DNA of 64,000 nucleotides, from contig CAYFOM010000019.1 in NCBI GenBank assembly GCA_964344765.1, positions 18,552 through 82,551 of the forward strand, given 5' to 3'. This DNA comes from JACNIZ01 sp964344765. GTDB lineage: Bacteria; Planctomycetota; UBA1135. The position numbers were made by a program, and so were the translations under genes. The notes below the pieces were generated by a model. The model was not told where the DNA came from and searched no databases. It was given only the letters and a program-made list of their open reading frames with translations. Of the stretch, positions 8,734 through 18,324 are shown piece by piece. Within the stretch, counting starts at the first letter, position 1, and every line of letters begins with the position of its first letter.

Positions 8734-8768
8734 CCCTTCATGCTATCAGGATTGCTAGACTTCCCGCC

Positions 8769-9464
8769 ATGAACGCCGACGTCACCGCCGTCGTGCTCGC
8801 TGCCGGTCAGGGCCGCCGTATGGGCGGTACCAATAAGGCTTTACTTGCCCTAAACAACCGTCCGGTACTGGCTTATTCGCTCCAAGCCTTCCGCCGCAGC
8901 GCTGCTGTCGGCCAGCTGGTCGTGGTGATGAACGACCACGATGTCGAGGAGCTGCAAAAGCACTGGCAGCTCTCGCCGGCCGATTTGGGTGCGGATTTGG
9001 TAGTCGCCGGCGGCGCCGAACGATGGCTATCGAGCCAAAACGGCTGTCAAGCTGCGGAATTGCCGCTGGTTTTGGTTCATGACGCCGCTCGCGCCATGGT
9101 GACCACTGAAACCATCGATGCCGTCATCCGTGCCACCCGCAGCAACGGCGCGGCACTGGCCGCCCTGCCCTTGGCGGATACGTTGAAACGCGAAGCCGCC
9201 GGCGGCCGTGTTGGCGAAACCGTGCCTCGTGAAAATTTGTGGTGCGCGCAAACTCCGCAGGGCTTCCAACGTGATTTGTTGCTGCAGGCGTTTGAAAACT
9301 GGCAGCAGAACTACACCCACCTCCCCACCGACGAAGCAATGTTGGTCGAGGCCATCGGCACCGCGCCGATGCTGGTCCCTGCGCCGTCGTCGAACTTTAA
9401 ACTGACCACCCCTGCCGACATGAAGCTCGCCGAGAGCATGCTGGCACTCACTGAAAATGGCTGA
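8769..9464 (+). CDS. ispD: 2-C-methyl-D-erythritol 4-phosphate cytidylyltransferase
   Basis: The 231-aa enzyme makes CDP-methylerythritol in the MEP isoprenoid pathway. VVLAAGQGRRMGGTNKALLAL is the CTP-binding loop with the Gly-rich turn and the conserved Lys. VLVHDAAR and the ENLWCAQTPQGFQRDLL block are typical of IspD, as is the late LPTDEAMLVEAIG segment. I chose the ATG at 8769, since upstream in-frame sequence lies antisense within ruvC. TAGACT at 8756-8761, 7 bp before the ATG, may be a -10 box. The gene overlaps ispF by 8 bp, a common ispDF arrangement. Confidence 0.95.
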   Translation: MNADVTAVVLAAGQGRRMGGTNKALLALNNRPVLAYSLQAFRRSAAVGQLVVVMNDHDVEELQKHWQLSPADLGADLVVAGGAERWLSSQNGCQAAELPLVLVHDAARAMVTTETIDAVIRATRSNGAALAALPLADTLKREAAGGRVGETVPRENLWCAQTPQGFQRDLLLQAFENWQQNYTHLPTDEAMLVEAIGTAPMLVPAPSSNFKLTTPADMKLAESMLALTENG

Positions 9465-9966
9465 CTCGCTACCCTCGCTGCCCAATGTCCCGCGCATAGG
9501 TATAGGTACCGACCGCCATCGCCTAGTTGCGGGACGTCCTTGCATTCTTGGCGGCGTCACCATCCATTGCCCGGTTGGCCCGCTTGGACATTCCGATGCC
9601 GACGCCGTGCTTCACGCAGTCTGCGATGCGCTGCTCGGCGCTGCCGGTTTGGATGACATCGGAACTTTGTTTCCGGATAGCGATCCTCAATGGCAAGGTG
9701 CGAGTTCTGCAGCTTTACTCGCCGACGTCATAAGTCGCGTTCAAAATTCTGGATTACGGGCGGCTTCGTTGGACATCACCGTGCATTGCGATCGCCCCAA
9801 AATCGGTCCTCACCGGGCCGCCATCCGCAGTCAGTTGGCTTCGTGGCTGGAATTGCCGGTCGATCGCGTCAACGTCAAAGGCAAGACTTTGGAAGGCGGC
9901 GGTGGTGAGCAAGAATACGTAGACGTAATTGCAGTCTGTTTGCTTACCAGCTCAGTGGAATCTTGA
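9457..9966 (+). CDS. ispF: 2-C-methyl-D-erythritol 2,4-cyclodiphosphate synthase
   Basis: The 169-aa enzyme cyclises CDP-methylerythritol 2-phosphate with loss of CMP, two steps after IspD. Zinc ligands are visible as GTDRHRL (Asp19, His21) and His53 in VLHAVCDALLGA. GHSDADAV, DIGTLFPDSD and VNVKGKTLEGGG are further family signatures. The N-terminal 13 residues are an extension. Its last 23 bp overlap the end of the convergent lipoprotein gene, with no terminator visible between them. Confidence 0.96.
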   Translation: MADSLPSLPNVPRIGIGTDRHRLVAGRPCILGGVTIHCPVGPLGHSDADAVLHAVCDALLGAAGLDDIGTLFPDSDPQWQGASSAALLADVISRVQNSGLRAASLDITVHCDRPKIGPHRAAIRSQLASWLELPVDRVNVKGKTLEGGGGEQEYVDVIAVCLLTSSVES

Positions 9967-12900
9967 GGTGATGCAGCGAGGGCCGCGGTGAAGACAAATC
10001 GACACCGTCTAATTCGGCATCGAGGTCAAACAAGATTTGGTATCGAAGAAAGCGCAGGCCTTCGAGTTCGCCGAGGTCGGAAGTCCATTTGGCCGGTCCC
10101 GGTAGCGGATCACCCGGCGAGTTGAAATCGAGCGGGGAAACTTCAGCGCCCTGGAATTGGATGTAAACCGCCGAATCGCTGCCGAGAACGTCGATCGCAC
10201 CGCTGGTTGCAATGCGGAAGAAATGCGGTTGCAACGACCAATTCCTGCCGGCAGTAACCAGCAAGTTGCCATCCGCCGGGTCGGTGAGCAACGTCAGGAT
10301 GTCGCTGTTGCGGTCATAAGCCGCACCCACCACACGGTGAGAATGGCTGCGTTCCGAATTGGGCTGGAATCCATATCCGCGCAACAAGTTGGGTTGATAA
10401 AGCAAATGAGGATGGGCGAGGAATGCCGAGCTTGCCGACGGAATGCGTAACTCAAACTCATGCATGTTCAACGCCGCCGTAGCGCCACTTGTCACTTGGA
10501 AAAGCTTTTGAACACGATCATTTTCGGTTAACACACGACCGGTTTGCGGATCAATGCCTTCCAATCGAAATACCGGGTCCGCGTAATTGGGATAATCCAC
10601 TCCCGAACCGGTGCCCGGCTGGCGGATTTCCGCGACCCCGGTATCAATCCATTTGCTTCGCACCATCGATTGGGCAGAGAAGGTGGAAACCAAGGAATAC
10701 GGTTGCGGTGCGGCGAATATGCGGAGCATCTCTTCCACGCGATCGCGATTGAGGGGATTAAGCCCAGGGTTTCCGTCGTAAAGATAGCTTTGAATCTCGG
10801 CCGCACGGTTACTCGGCCACACGATGTCGGTGGCCGGATTGGGGACGTGGATTTGAATGACCCCATTGCCGCCGGCACCGCCACGTCCCACTGCATAGGT
10901 ATCGTTTCCGTCATAGTCGACGCCTCCGGTGCCATTTAATTGGGTCGAGTTCACCTGCGACATGGCCCACCCGCGGCGCCCGCCTATGGCCTGGAACACT
11001 TCGGTGAAATAAACGCCGGCAATCGGGATTTCGTAGTAGCCACCCCCTTGAATGGTCCAGTTCTGATCTCCATTCTGATTGCCGTCGGTTATTTCGATTG
11101 CCGACAAATCCAATTTAGCCGCCGTTCCAATGACGATGTGTCCACCCGAACCGCCGCCTGAACCGCTGACTTGACCGCGCGTCCAACCAATAGACTCGCC
11201 GCCGACGCCATCGCCACCGTTCGCCAAAACGCGGCCGGCAGCACCAATGGTGATGTTGCCGATGGCTTGGATCATCACCTGACCCCCGCCACCGCCACCA
11301 GGCCCGCCTTTGCGATAAACCTGAGTGGTTCCATTTGGGAATTGAGGATCCGGGAACGAATCCACGACTGGATCATTGCCGCCGTCTCCGCGCACATAAA
11401 GCGCCATATCGCCCGAAGCGCCGCCCCCGGCTCCAGCCCACGGCACCAGTAATTCGCCGCGCGATACCGAGCCATCATTGTTTACCCGAACGCCCCAAAA
11501 GTCGTTGCCGGTATTGCCATCAAGCGTGAAGATCGACGGACCTCCTAGGCCACCGTCGGCACCGCGGGTTGGGTGGCCGAGCATACGTGGATATTCATTC
11601 CGATCATCCACAGCCATTGTTTCCCCAGCCAGCACGTTATTGCTAAACGGGTTGGACTCCAAAACCGGGTCATCCCAGGGTTCCGAAAAGCGCTGGTTAA
11701 AAGTGTTGTTATTGCCGTCTTTGTGTCCGTCTTGACTGTTGCCGGTCAGTGGATCCCAAATGAACTCGATTTGCTCATCTTCCATTCCATAAACACCATT
11801 GGGGCGAAGCGGATCAGTTTCGGCAGACCCCCATGAACCGCCGCGCATGCCCGCCTCGCCACCGTGGACTGCGTATACAAACCGCTGCCCTGGCAAGCGC
11901 GGATCCGTGGCAGTATTCCAATCCAAATTGTGGTCCATGGTGTAATTGCGATCCACACCTTCCATGCGATCATCCTGCCCCCATCGCGTCCAATAAACGG
12001 CGACGTTTTCAGTACGCGCAAAAGTTCCACCGCCGCCCCCGGCCGAGGTGTTGCAAACCGACTCCTTTTCATAATTGCTCGATTGATGGACAAAGCGTTG
12101 TTGGTTAAAGCCACCCTCGCCACCCTGGCCACCGCTGCCGGCGAAGCCCCAAGCGCCTTCGCCCGACATGCCACGCAAGGTTTCGCGCGTGGTTTCCTGT
12201 GACGAAGTTCCGCCACGCCCACCCCCGCACTCGCCGTGTGCGCCACCTTCGGGTCGGGTTGGTGAACCTAAGCCGGTGGGCCAAACCGCATCGTTGCCTG
12301 ACACGTTGATTACGCCATTAATCTCGACCTCTCCGGTTGCATAAATCACCAGTGGGTTATCGCCGCGACCGCGGATTTCGCTAGCGGCATCGAGGTAGAA
12401 ATTTCGGCAATTCAATACGCCGTTGATCACCGTGTGGGTGGTGTTGTTTGCGTCAGTTACAAAGACTTGCGCATTGGTGCGCATTTCCAGGACGCCGTTA
12501 TTCCAATAAAAGTCTTTGGTTGTAAACTCGCCGGGGAAACCGAAACTGGCTTGCACAAAGCCATCTTCAACATCTGCGAAGGGCAAGGGCATGGCATCGG
12601 TCAGGTCTAAGCCGATGCTGCTTTCGAAAAACTCCGGGATTTCGTCCGCGACGGCCGTTTGGCTCCAATTGACTTGATCCATTTGTAAGACTTCAGCCAG
12701 CGTTGGCGTGGCGAAGGCTGGAGGCCGGAGATCGGCAAAGTTTCGTTGGCCGACCAAGTCAGTCAGTTCCCGAGCGACCACTGCTTGCAGTTTGCGGTTG
12801 GGCGGCAAGACTCCAGCAACCTCAAGAACAATGATGGCTCCCTCTTCCACGCAGTTGCGCTCAACGCGCAAATGGCCGGGCAATTTGTTGTCGCTAGGAA

Positions 12901-13609
12901 AGGTGTTCTCGGAACTGCTACCGACCTCACCATCGGCATAAAGTACATAAAGGTTGTCGCTATTTAAATTGCGCCTGCGCACGTCCAAAGCCTGATTGAA
13001 TTGAAAACGCACCTGGGCGCCGTGGTCGCTCATGAAGTTCAAGCCCCACGGCCATTGCAATCCGTCGACGGGGTGCAATTGCGGCGGACCGTCGATGTAA
13101 TCCACAAATAGACCGCCCCCCACTTCCTTAGGTGTGGTGAAATTTCGAACGACACCCTGCTGCAAACCGCGGCCATCGCGATCGCGAATCACCGCTGCCC
13201 CAAACGCGCTTGAAGACGGTAACGTCATCGAATAGGCCACCCCTCCGGGTAAAAACCCGCCATTGTCGTTCCCTTCCGAGTTGGGACAGGAGGGACGGAA
13301 ATACAACAGTGTGGGATCTTCGCCATCGACTTCGAAGGATCCAGTCACTGGCAGATTGGTATCGGCCGAATGAAAGATAACCGTGGCGAACGACACCGAG
13401 TCCATATCGATGGCGTGATAAAATTTGAGCTCGATTAACTTGTTCAGCTGCCAAACCGCCCCGTCGCCGAGGTTCGTGCTTTCCAGGACGAAGTAGCCGG
13501 TGTTGTTTTGCTGACTGCTACCGTTTGCGCCGGATCCGCCGCAAGAATTGAGCAAGACGATTGCGCCAAAAACCAGCGCCTTCCATAGGTTGGGTTTGTG
13601 CAAGAACAT
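9944..13609 (-). CDS. Giant Gly-rich lipoprotein with N-terminal Ig-like domains, paralogue A
   Basis: The 1221-aa protein begins with a lipoprotein signal (ALVFGAIVLLNSC, lipobox LLNSC), so it is probably anchored in the outer or inner membrane. The first 150 or so residues (DGAVWQLNKLIELKFYHAID, VTGSFEVDGEDPTLLYFRP) match the SbsA/Big_5 type of bacterial Ig-like domain, and a second copy follows around residues 190-290. The centre is Gly-rich with polar loops (GGRGGTSSQE, GGGGGTFA, GPGGGGGGQVMIQAIG, GRGGAGGNGVIQIHV), likely stacked beta-strands. Residues near 400-440 (VINGVLNCRNFYLDAASEI) look beta-helical. No enzyme motif is seen. Its neighbour at 13807-17460 is a full-length paralogue, so the pair arose by tandem duplication. 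Surface or envelope structure is the likely role. Confidence 0.85.
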   Translation of the reverse strand: MFLHKPNLWKALVFGAIVLLNSCGGSGANGSSQQNNTGYFVLESTNLGDGAVWQLNKLIELKFYHAIDMDSVSFATVIFHSADTNLPVTGSFEVDGEDPTLLYFRPSCPNSEGNDNGGFLPGGVAYSMTLPSSSAFGAAVIRDRDGRGLQQGVVRNFTTPKEVGGGLFVDYIDGPPQLHPVDGLQWPWGLNFMSDHGAQVRFQFNQALDVRRRNLNSDNLYVLYADGEVGSSSENTFPSDNKLPGHLRVERNCVEEGAIIVLEVAGVLPPNRKLQAVVARELTDLVGQRNFADLRPPAFATPTLAEVLQMDQVNWSQTAVADEIPEFFESSIGLDLTDAMPLPFADVEDGFVQASFGFPGEFTTKDFYWNNGVLEMRTNAQVFVTDANNTTHTVINGVLNCRNFYLDAASEIRGRGDNPLVIYATGEVEINGVINVSGNDAVWPTGLGSPTRPEGGAHGECGGGRGGTSSQETTRETLRGMSGEGAWGFAGSGGQGGEGGFNQQRFVHQSSNYEKESVCNTSAGGGGGTFARTENVAVYWTRWGQDDRMEGVDRNYTMDHNLDWNTATDPRLPGQRFVYAVHGGEAGMRGGSWGSAETDPLRPNGVYGMEDEQIEFIWDPLTGNSQDGHKDGNNNTFNQRFSEPWDDPVLESNPFSNNVLAGETMAVDDRNEYPRMLGHPTRGADGGLGGPSIFTLDGNTGNDFWGVRVNNDGSVSRGELLVPWAGAGGGASGDMALYVRGDGGNDPVVDSFPDPQFPNGTTQVYRKGGPGGGGGGQVMIQAIGNITIGAAGRVLANGGDGVGGESIGWTRGQVSGSGGGSGGHIVIGTAAKLDLSAIEITDGNQNGDQNWTIQGGGYYEIPIAGVYFTEVFQAIGGRRGWAMSQVNSTQLNGTGGVDYDGNDTYAVGRGGAGGNGVIQIHVPNPATDIVWPSNRAAEIQSYLYDGNPGLNPLNRDRVEEMLRIFAAPQPYSLVSTFSAQSMVRSKWIDTGVAEIRQPGTGSGVDYPNYADPVFRLEGIDPQTGRVLTENDRVQKLFQVTSGATAALNMHEFELRIPSASSAFLAHPHLLYQPNLLRGYGFQPNSERSHSHRVVGAAYDRNSDILTLLTDPADGNLLVTAGRNWSLQPHFFRIATSGAIDVLGSDSAVYIQFQGAEVSPLDFNSPGDPLPGPAKWTSDLGELEGLRFLRYQILFDLDAELDGVDLSSPRPSLHHLKIPLSW

Positions 13610-13751
13610 GCCAAAAGAAGTTCATGAACTTGATGAACCCGCAGTTATTCATCGCATTGCTACTTGCAAACGGCGTTCCATAGGCTGAGCGACGCAAATG
13701 CAAGGAAATTGAGCGTTGCCGCGCACAGCTGCGCGGATCCTTACCGGGCAT

Positions 13752-13786
13752 AAAAAAACTACCCCTCGCAACAATGCGAGGGGTAG
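13752..13786 (-). terminator. Rho-independent terminator after lipoprotein paralogue B
   Basis: Read on the minus strand, CTACCCCTCGCA, loop TTGT, then TGCGAGGGGTAG (13759-13786), followed by seven T (13758-13752). The stem has 12 perfect pairs. It separates the two tandem paralogues, so the downstream one needs its own promoter in 13610-13751. Confidence 0.95.
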
Positions 13787-13806
13787 CAAAGGAGGAAGCG
13801 TGATTC

Positions 13807-16800
13807 CTACCAGGTAAACGGCACCTTGAAGTACGACATCAGCGGACGCGGCGTCGACAAGTCAAGGCCGGTTCCGTTGGCGTCGATGTCAAACAGCACC
13901 TGATAGCGAATGAAGCGGTAGCCCTCAAGCTGGCTTAGATCCGAGGTCCAGGTGTTGGAACCAGGGAAAGGCGTGCCGGGCTCGTTGGAACCTGCTGCGG
14001 ACTGTTCAGCTCCTTGGAATTGAATGCGAACCGCAGTGCCATCCGGCAATGAATCCTGCAGACTACTGGTGGCCATGCGGAAGAAGCGCGGTTGAATCGC
14101 CCAGGTTGCCCCTGCACCGACAAGCAACGAGCCATCGGATGGGTCAGTGAGCAAGGTCAACACGTCGGTGCTTGCGTTGTACGAAGCACTGACGACGGTA
14201 CGCGTAGTCGTGAACGAAGTGTTGGACTGGAATCCGTAACCCAACAACAGGTTGGGCTGCACCAAGAAGTGGTCGACGCTGGCGAAAGCATTCGATGCGT
14301 TGTTAATGCGCGCCTCGAACTCGAACAGGTCAACCTCGGTGGAAGAGCCGCTTGTAATCGCGGTCAGCGCAGTCACCATTCCGGATGTAGTCTGGATCGA
14401 ACCGTCGCCGGTGTTGATACCAGCCAAGCTAATGATCGGGCTGTTGTAATCCGGGTAGTCAACGCCGGTACCAGTAGTAGGCTGACGTAGCTCAGCCAAA
14501 CCGGTATCAATCCACTTGCTGCGGAACATCGACTTCGACGAGAAGATGGGCACCAGGGCGTATGGCTTCGGTGCAGCGAAGATGCGCAACATTTCTTCGA
14601 GGCGATCACGATCCAGATCGTTGTTGATCACATCGCCGTTGTGCATGTAATCCTTCATCTCGCTGGAGCTCGCCGTCGGCCACAAGATGTCCGTAGTCGG
14701 ATCGGGCACGTGGATTTGAATGACGCCGTTACCGCCGGCACCACCGCGACCCACTGCATAGGTTTCGTTACCGTCATCCTTGAAGCCGGTGCCCAAGTCA
14801 ACGTTGTTCACCTGCGACATGGCCCAACCACGACGGCCGCCAACGGCAACGAATACTTCGGTGAAGTATGCGCCGGTGATCGGAATCTCGTAGTAATCCT
14901 TATCCGCAATGGTCCAGTTACTATCACCATTCTGGTTTCCGTCCAGAATATCGATGGCCGACAGATCCAACTTTCCAGCGGTGCTCAGAACAATGTGACC
15001 ACCGGAGCCGCCGCCCGAGCCGGAGACCTGACCGTAGGTCCAGCCAATGGACTCACCGCCCATGCCGTCGCCACCACGGGCCAAAACTTGACCGGCCGAG
15101 CCGATGATGATGTCGCCGATGGCCATGATCAAAACCTGACCACCACCGCCACCACCAGGAGCACCTTTGCGGTATCTCGCAATGTTGCCGTTCGGGAAGT
15201 TGGGCTCCGGGAAGCTGTCTTCCAGCGGTTCTTCGCCGTTGGTGCCCATGCGGTAGTAAATCACCATGTCACCCGATGCACCGCCACCGGAACCGGCCCA
15301 TGGGACCAGCAATTCGCCGGCGGTTACGGAACCGTCGTTGTTCAGACGGACACCCCAGAAGTCATTACCAGTATCGGCGTCGTTCGAGAAGATTGACGGA
15401 CCGGCCAGACCACCATCGGCACCGCGCGTCGGGTGACCCAACATTCGCGGGTACTCGTTCGTCGTGTCAACCGCGGTAGTGTGGTCACTGTGGTTACTGA
15501 ACGGGTTCGGATCGCCGACCGGATCGGTCCACGGTGTCGAGAACCGCTCATTAAAGGTTCCACCACTGCCGTGCTTCCAACCATCTTGGGCCTCGCCGGT
15601 CAGCGGGTCGTAGATGAAGTCCGGGCTTTCATCTTCCATACCAAACACGCCAACGATCTTCAGCGGGTCGGTCTCGGTCGTGCCCCAACTACTGCCGCGG
15701 ATACCGGCTTCACCACCGGCCACGGTGTAGACGAAACGGTCACCGGACAACTGCGGATCGGTCGCAGTGTTCCAGTTCAAACGGTGGTCCATCGAGTAGT
15801 TGCGGTCGACGCTCGGCATGCGGTCGTCTTCGGTCCAACGCGTCCAATAAATGGCGACGTTATCAGTCAGCGCGAAAGTACCGCCGCCACCGCCTGCTGC
15901 AGTGTTACTGACGGACTCTTTGGGGTAGCTACCGTCGTTACCTTTCTCTTGGTTAAAGCCGCCTTCACCGCCTTGGCCGCCGTTACCGGAGAAACCCCAA
16001 GCTCCATCACCGGACGAACCGCGATAAGTTTCCTGGAACACATCTTGCGAGGAAGTACCGCCGGCACCGCCACCGCATTCACCTTTGGCACCACCTTCGG
16101 GACGCTGCGGCGAGTTCAGACCGGTCGGCCAGATCGCGTTGTTACCCGAAACATTAATGGTGCCTTCGATAGTGATGTCGCCCGAAGCGTAAATCACCAA
16201 TGGGTTGGCGCCGCGTGCACGCAAGGTGCTACCGGCAGCAACTGTGAAGTTGCGACAGTTAATCACACCATTCAAGATGGTGTGAGTGGTGTTGCCCGAG
16301 TCGGTGAAGAAGTTTTGCGAGTTGGTGGAAACTTCGGAGTAGCCTGAATCCAGCACAAAATCCTTGGTCGTGAAATCGCCAGGGAAATCGAAGCTCGCTT
16401 GGACAAAACCGTCCTCCATCGTTGCGCCCGGCAACGGAAGTGCCGAAGCCAAGTCAACGTTGGTGGAGTTATCGAAGAATTCTTGGAATTCATCGGGAAC
16501 CTCTTTGCTCGACCAATCGGTGGACGAGTCCCCCAATGCAACAGCCAAAGTCGGGGTGACGTGCGCCGCAGGACGGATGTCGGCGAAGTTGGATTGACCG
16601 GCAATGTCGGTGAACTCGCGCTTAATGATCGCCTGAAGTTTGCGATTCGGCGGCAACAGACCGGCAACCTCAAACAAAACCACAGCACCGGTTTCCACGC
16701 AGTTTTGTTCAATCCTTAGCGTACCGGGAAGCTTATTGGTGGTCGGGAAGACGTCTTCGTTTGCAGTTCCTATTTCTCCGTCGGCATAGAGAATGTAAAG

Positions 16801-17460
16801 GTTCAGCAGGTTGAGGTTCAGATCGCGCGCATCAATAGCCTGGTTGAAGTGGAAGCGAATGAACGGGTCGGGATCGTTGTAAAAGTTCAAGCCTTCCGGC
16901 CACTCGATCGACGGCGAGGCAATCAGCTTCGGCGGCCCATCGACGTAGTCCAAGAACAGGCTGGAACCGGCACCAGTCGGCGTGCGGAAAGTGCGCGATA
17001 CGCCTTGCGCCAGGGCACGACCTTTGGTGTCGCGCAGCACTTCGGCACCGAAGGCGGTCGAGCTTGGAATGGTCAGGCTGTAACTATTGCCACCGGGGAC
17101 AAAGCCGCCGTTGGAGTTGTCGTTTGCAGTCGGACAAGTCGGGCGGAAGTAAATGGTGCGCGCGTCATCGGCGTCGACTTCAAACGAACCGGTCACGGGC
17201 TGCATGACGTCGTCCGAGGAGAAGATCACCGTGCCGAAGTGCACCGTGTCCATATCCACCGGGTTGTTAAAAGTCAGCTGGATCAGCTTGTTCAGCTCCC
17301 AGGTGACTCCGTCGCCCATGTTGGTCGTTTCCAGCAAAAAGTTACCGGAGTTGTTCTGGCCACCGACGCTGGTGGCTGAACCACCACCGCAACCAGGCAC
17401 CAGTAGCAGGGCACCGACCAGGCCGACGGCACCAAGGCTTCTGAGATTATTGCTCACCAT
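13807..17460 (-). CDS. Giant Gly-rich lipoprotein with N-terminal Ig-like domains, paralogue B
   Basis: The 1217-aa protein starts best at the ATG at 17460 (MVSNNLRSLGAVGLVG), giving a lipoprotein signal with lipobox LVPGC. A GTG at 17490 would put charged residues before it. Domain order follows paralogue A: Ig-like (VTWELNKLIQLTFNNPVD, VTGSFEVDADDARTIYFRP), a second Ig-like region, then Gly-rich beta-strand repeats (GGGAGGTSSQD, GAPGGGGGGQVLIMAIG, GRGGAGGNGVIQIHV), and a shared C-terminal region (LFEFEARINNASNAF, IRYQVLFDIDA). By eye long stretches are about three-quarters identical to A. Length is nearly the same, so both probably still function. It has its own terminator at 13752-13786. 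Confidence 0.85.
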   Translation of the reverse strand: MVSNNLRSLGAVGLVGALLLVPGCGGGSATSVGGQNNSGNFLLETTNMGDGVTWELNKLIQLTFNNPVDMDTVHFGTVIFSSDDVMQPVTGSFEVDADDARTIYFRPTCPTANDNSNGGFVPGGNSYSLTIPSSTAFGAEVLRDTKGRALAQGVSRTFRTPTGAGSSLFLDYVDGPPKLIASPSIEWPEGLNFYNDPDPFIRFHFNQAIDARDLNLNLLNLYILYADGEIGTANEDVFPTTNKLPGTLRIEQNCVETGAVVLFEVAGLLPPNRKLQAIIKREFTDIAGQSNFADIRPAAHVTPTLAVALGDSSTDWSSKEVPDEFQEFFDNSTNVDLASALPLPGATMEDGFVQASFDFPGDFTTKDFVLDSGYSEVSTNSQNFFTDSGNTTHTILNGVINCRNFTVAAGSTLRARGANPLVIYASGDITIEGTINVSGNNAIWPTGLNSPQRPEGGAKGECGGGAGGTSSQDVFQETYRGSSGDGAWGFSGNGGQGGEGGFNQEKGNDGSYPKESVSNTAAGGGGGTFALTDNVAIYWTRWTEDDRMPSVDRNYSMDHRLNWNTATDPQLSGDRFVYTVAGGEAGIRGSSWGTTETDPLKIVGVFGMEDESPDFIYDPLTGEAQDGWKHGSGGTFNERFSTPWTDPVGDPNPFSNHSDHTTAVDTTNEYPRMLGHPTRGADGGLAGPSIFSNDADTGNDFWGVRLNNDGSVTAGELLVPWAGSGGGASGDMVIYYRMGTNGEEPLEDSFPEPNFPNGNIARYRKGAPGGGGGGQVLIMAIGDIIIGSAGQVLARGGDGMGGESIGWTYGQVSGSGGGSGGHIVLSTAGKLDLSAIDILDGNQNGDSNWTIADKDYYEIPITGAYFTEVFVAVGGRRGWAMSQVNNVDLGTGFKDDGNETYAVGRGGAGGNGVIQIHVPDPTTDILWPTASSSEMKDYMHNGDVINNDLDRDRLEEMLRIFAAPKPYALVPIFSSKSMFRSKWIDTGLAELRQPTTGTGVDYPDYNSPIISLAGINTGDGSIQTTSGMVTALTAITSGSSTEVDLFEFEARINNASNAFASVDHFLVQPNLLLGYGFQSNTSFTTTRTVVSASYNASTDVLTLLTDPSDGSLLVGAGATWAIQPRFFRMATSSLQDSLPDGTAVRIQFQGAEQSAAGSNEPGTPFPGSNTWTSDLSQLEGYRFIRYQVLFDIDANGTGLDLSTPRPLMSYFKVPFTW

Positions 17461-17573
17461 TAGTTTGTTACAGGCTTCACGCGGAAACACACGATTCCCA
17501 CAAAGTAGACCGCAAATGCTGTACCAGCTTAGCTCGGCCCTGTACGCGTAGGAAAGGCGCGAATCCGCGCTGT

Positions 17574-17591
17574 CTGTTCGCTATCGAACAG
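17574..17591. repeat. 18-bp inverted repeat upstream of lipoprotein paralogue B
   Basis: CTGTTCG (17574-17580), CTAT, CGAACAG (17585-17591). It lies in the 184-bp gap between the methyltransferase stop and the paralogue B start, about 115 bp before the latter, and could be an operator or a hairpin. The half-sites are in the opposite order to a Gram-positive LexA box, so no regulator is assigned. Confidence 0.5.
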
Positions 17592-17644
17592 CTCACGAGG
17601 GATGTGGCAGCGGCGTGGGTAAACACCGGCAGCCAATCTCCAGT

Positions 17645-18301
17645 TTAGTGCTTGCCGCGGCTCTGCAAGGACATATGACGGTCGGAATCGATGACAACCT
17701 GAAAATTCGAGATTCCGGCCTCAGAAGCCTGTTTTTCCAGCTCGTCCGGGGTCAGCGCCGCCCGCAGGCTGTCGTAAAACAGCTTTTGGCTATACGGTTC
17801 TTCGTCGGAGGCGTGCAAATCGACCAATTCCTGCGTTTTTTCAGGTGATTCGGGGCGGAATAAATCGCGGATCAGCAGCACGCCACCGGGTTTCAACACG
17901 CGCCATGCCTCGGCCAAAAAGGGTCGCGGATCGGGGATGTGGTGCAGGATTGTGTTCGAGCAGACGGCGTCTAAGCTGGCATCGGGGAAATCCAGTCCTT
18001 TGGCGTCGGCCAATTGGAATTCAACGCGCTCGGCGTAACCGCTTTGCATGCGGTGGTTTTCGGCCAATTTAAGCATCTCGCTCGAGAGGTCGACGCCGAC
18101 CACCCGGCAGCTCTGGTGCAGCGAGCACAGCAGCAGCGGGATGGTTCCGGGTCCAGTGCCGATGTCCAAAACCAATCCATCGGCTTCGAGTTCGAGCAAG
18201 CGGTCGACGAAATTTCGGTTCGCCTCGCTGTGATCCATGGCGTCGTAAGCCGTGGCATCCTCGACCGTATCCATCACTTCCGGTTCCAGTACGCGTTCCA
18301 T
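17645..18301 (-). CDS. Class I SAM-dependent methyltransferase
   Basis: The 218-aa protein has the Rossmann methyltransferase motifs in order. LVLDIGTGPGT is at residues 43-53 (SAM Gly loop). CRVVGVDLSSEMLKLA holds the acidic residue for the SAM ribose. VEFQLADAKGLDFPDASLDAVCSNTILHHI, read in parts, covers motifs II and III, and EAWRVLKPGGVLLIRD is the post-motif III strand. It belongs to the Methyltransf_11/25 group; the substrate is not predictable. It diverges from the SMUG gene with only 23 bp between the two start codons, and TACGCT lies 7 bp before its ATG. Confidence 0.85.
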   Translation of the reverse strand: MERVLEPEVMDTVEDATAYDAMDHSEANRNFVDRLLELEADGLVLDIGTGPGTIPLLLCSLHQSCRVVGVDLSSEMLKLAENHRMQSGYAERVEFQLADAKGLDFPDASLDAVCSNTILHHIPDPRPFLAEAWRVLKPGGVLLIRDLFRPESPEKTQELVDLHASDEEPYSQKLFYDSLRAALTPDELEKQASEAGISNFQVVIDSDRHMSLQSRGKH

Positions 18302-18324
18302 GACCGCTAGCGTACACTCCCGCG
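18302..18324. promoter_or_regulatory. 23-bp divergent intergenic region with back-to-back -10-like boxes
   Basis: TACACT at 18313-18318 lies 6 bp before the SMUG ATG. On the other strand TACGCT (18314-18309) lies 7 bp before the methyltransferase ATG. Transcription starting 6-7 nt after these boxes would begin at or next to the start codons, that is, leaderless. No convincing -35 elements were found. Confidence 0.5.

Noticed and set aside
14641..16347. Two long plus-strand open frames (251 and 304 codons) inside lipoprotein paralogue B
   Set aside because: They are antisense shadows of the Gly-rich coding sequence, Val/Thr/Arg-rich with no recognisable domain.
17574..17591. LexA (SOS) box
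   Set aside because: The Gram-positive box is CGAAC-N4-GTTCG; here the half-sites are in reverse order.
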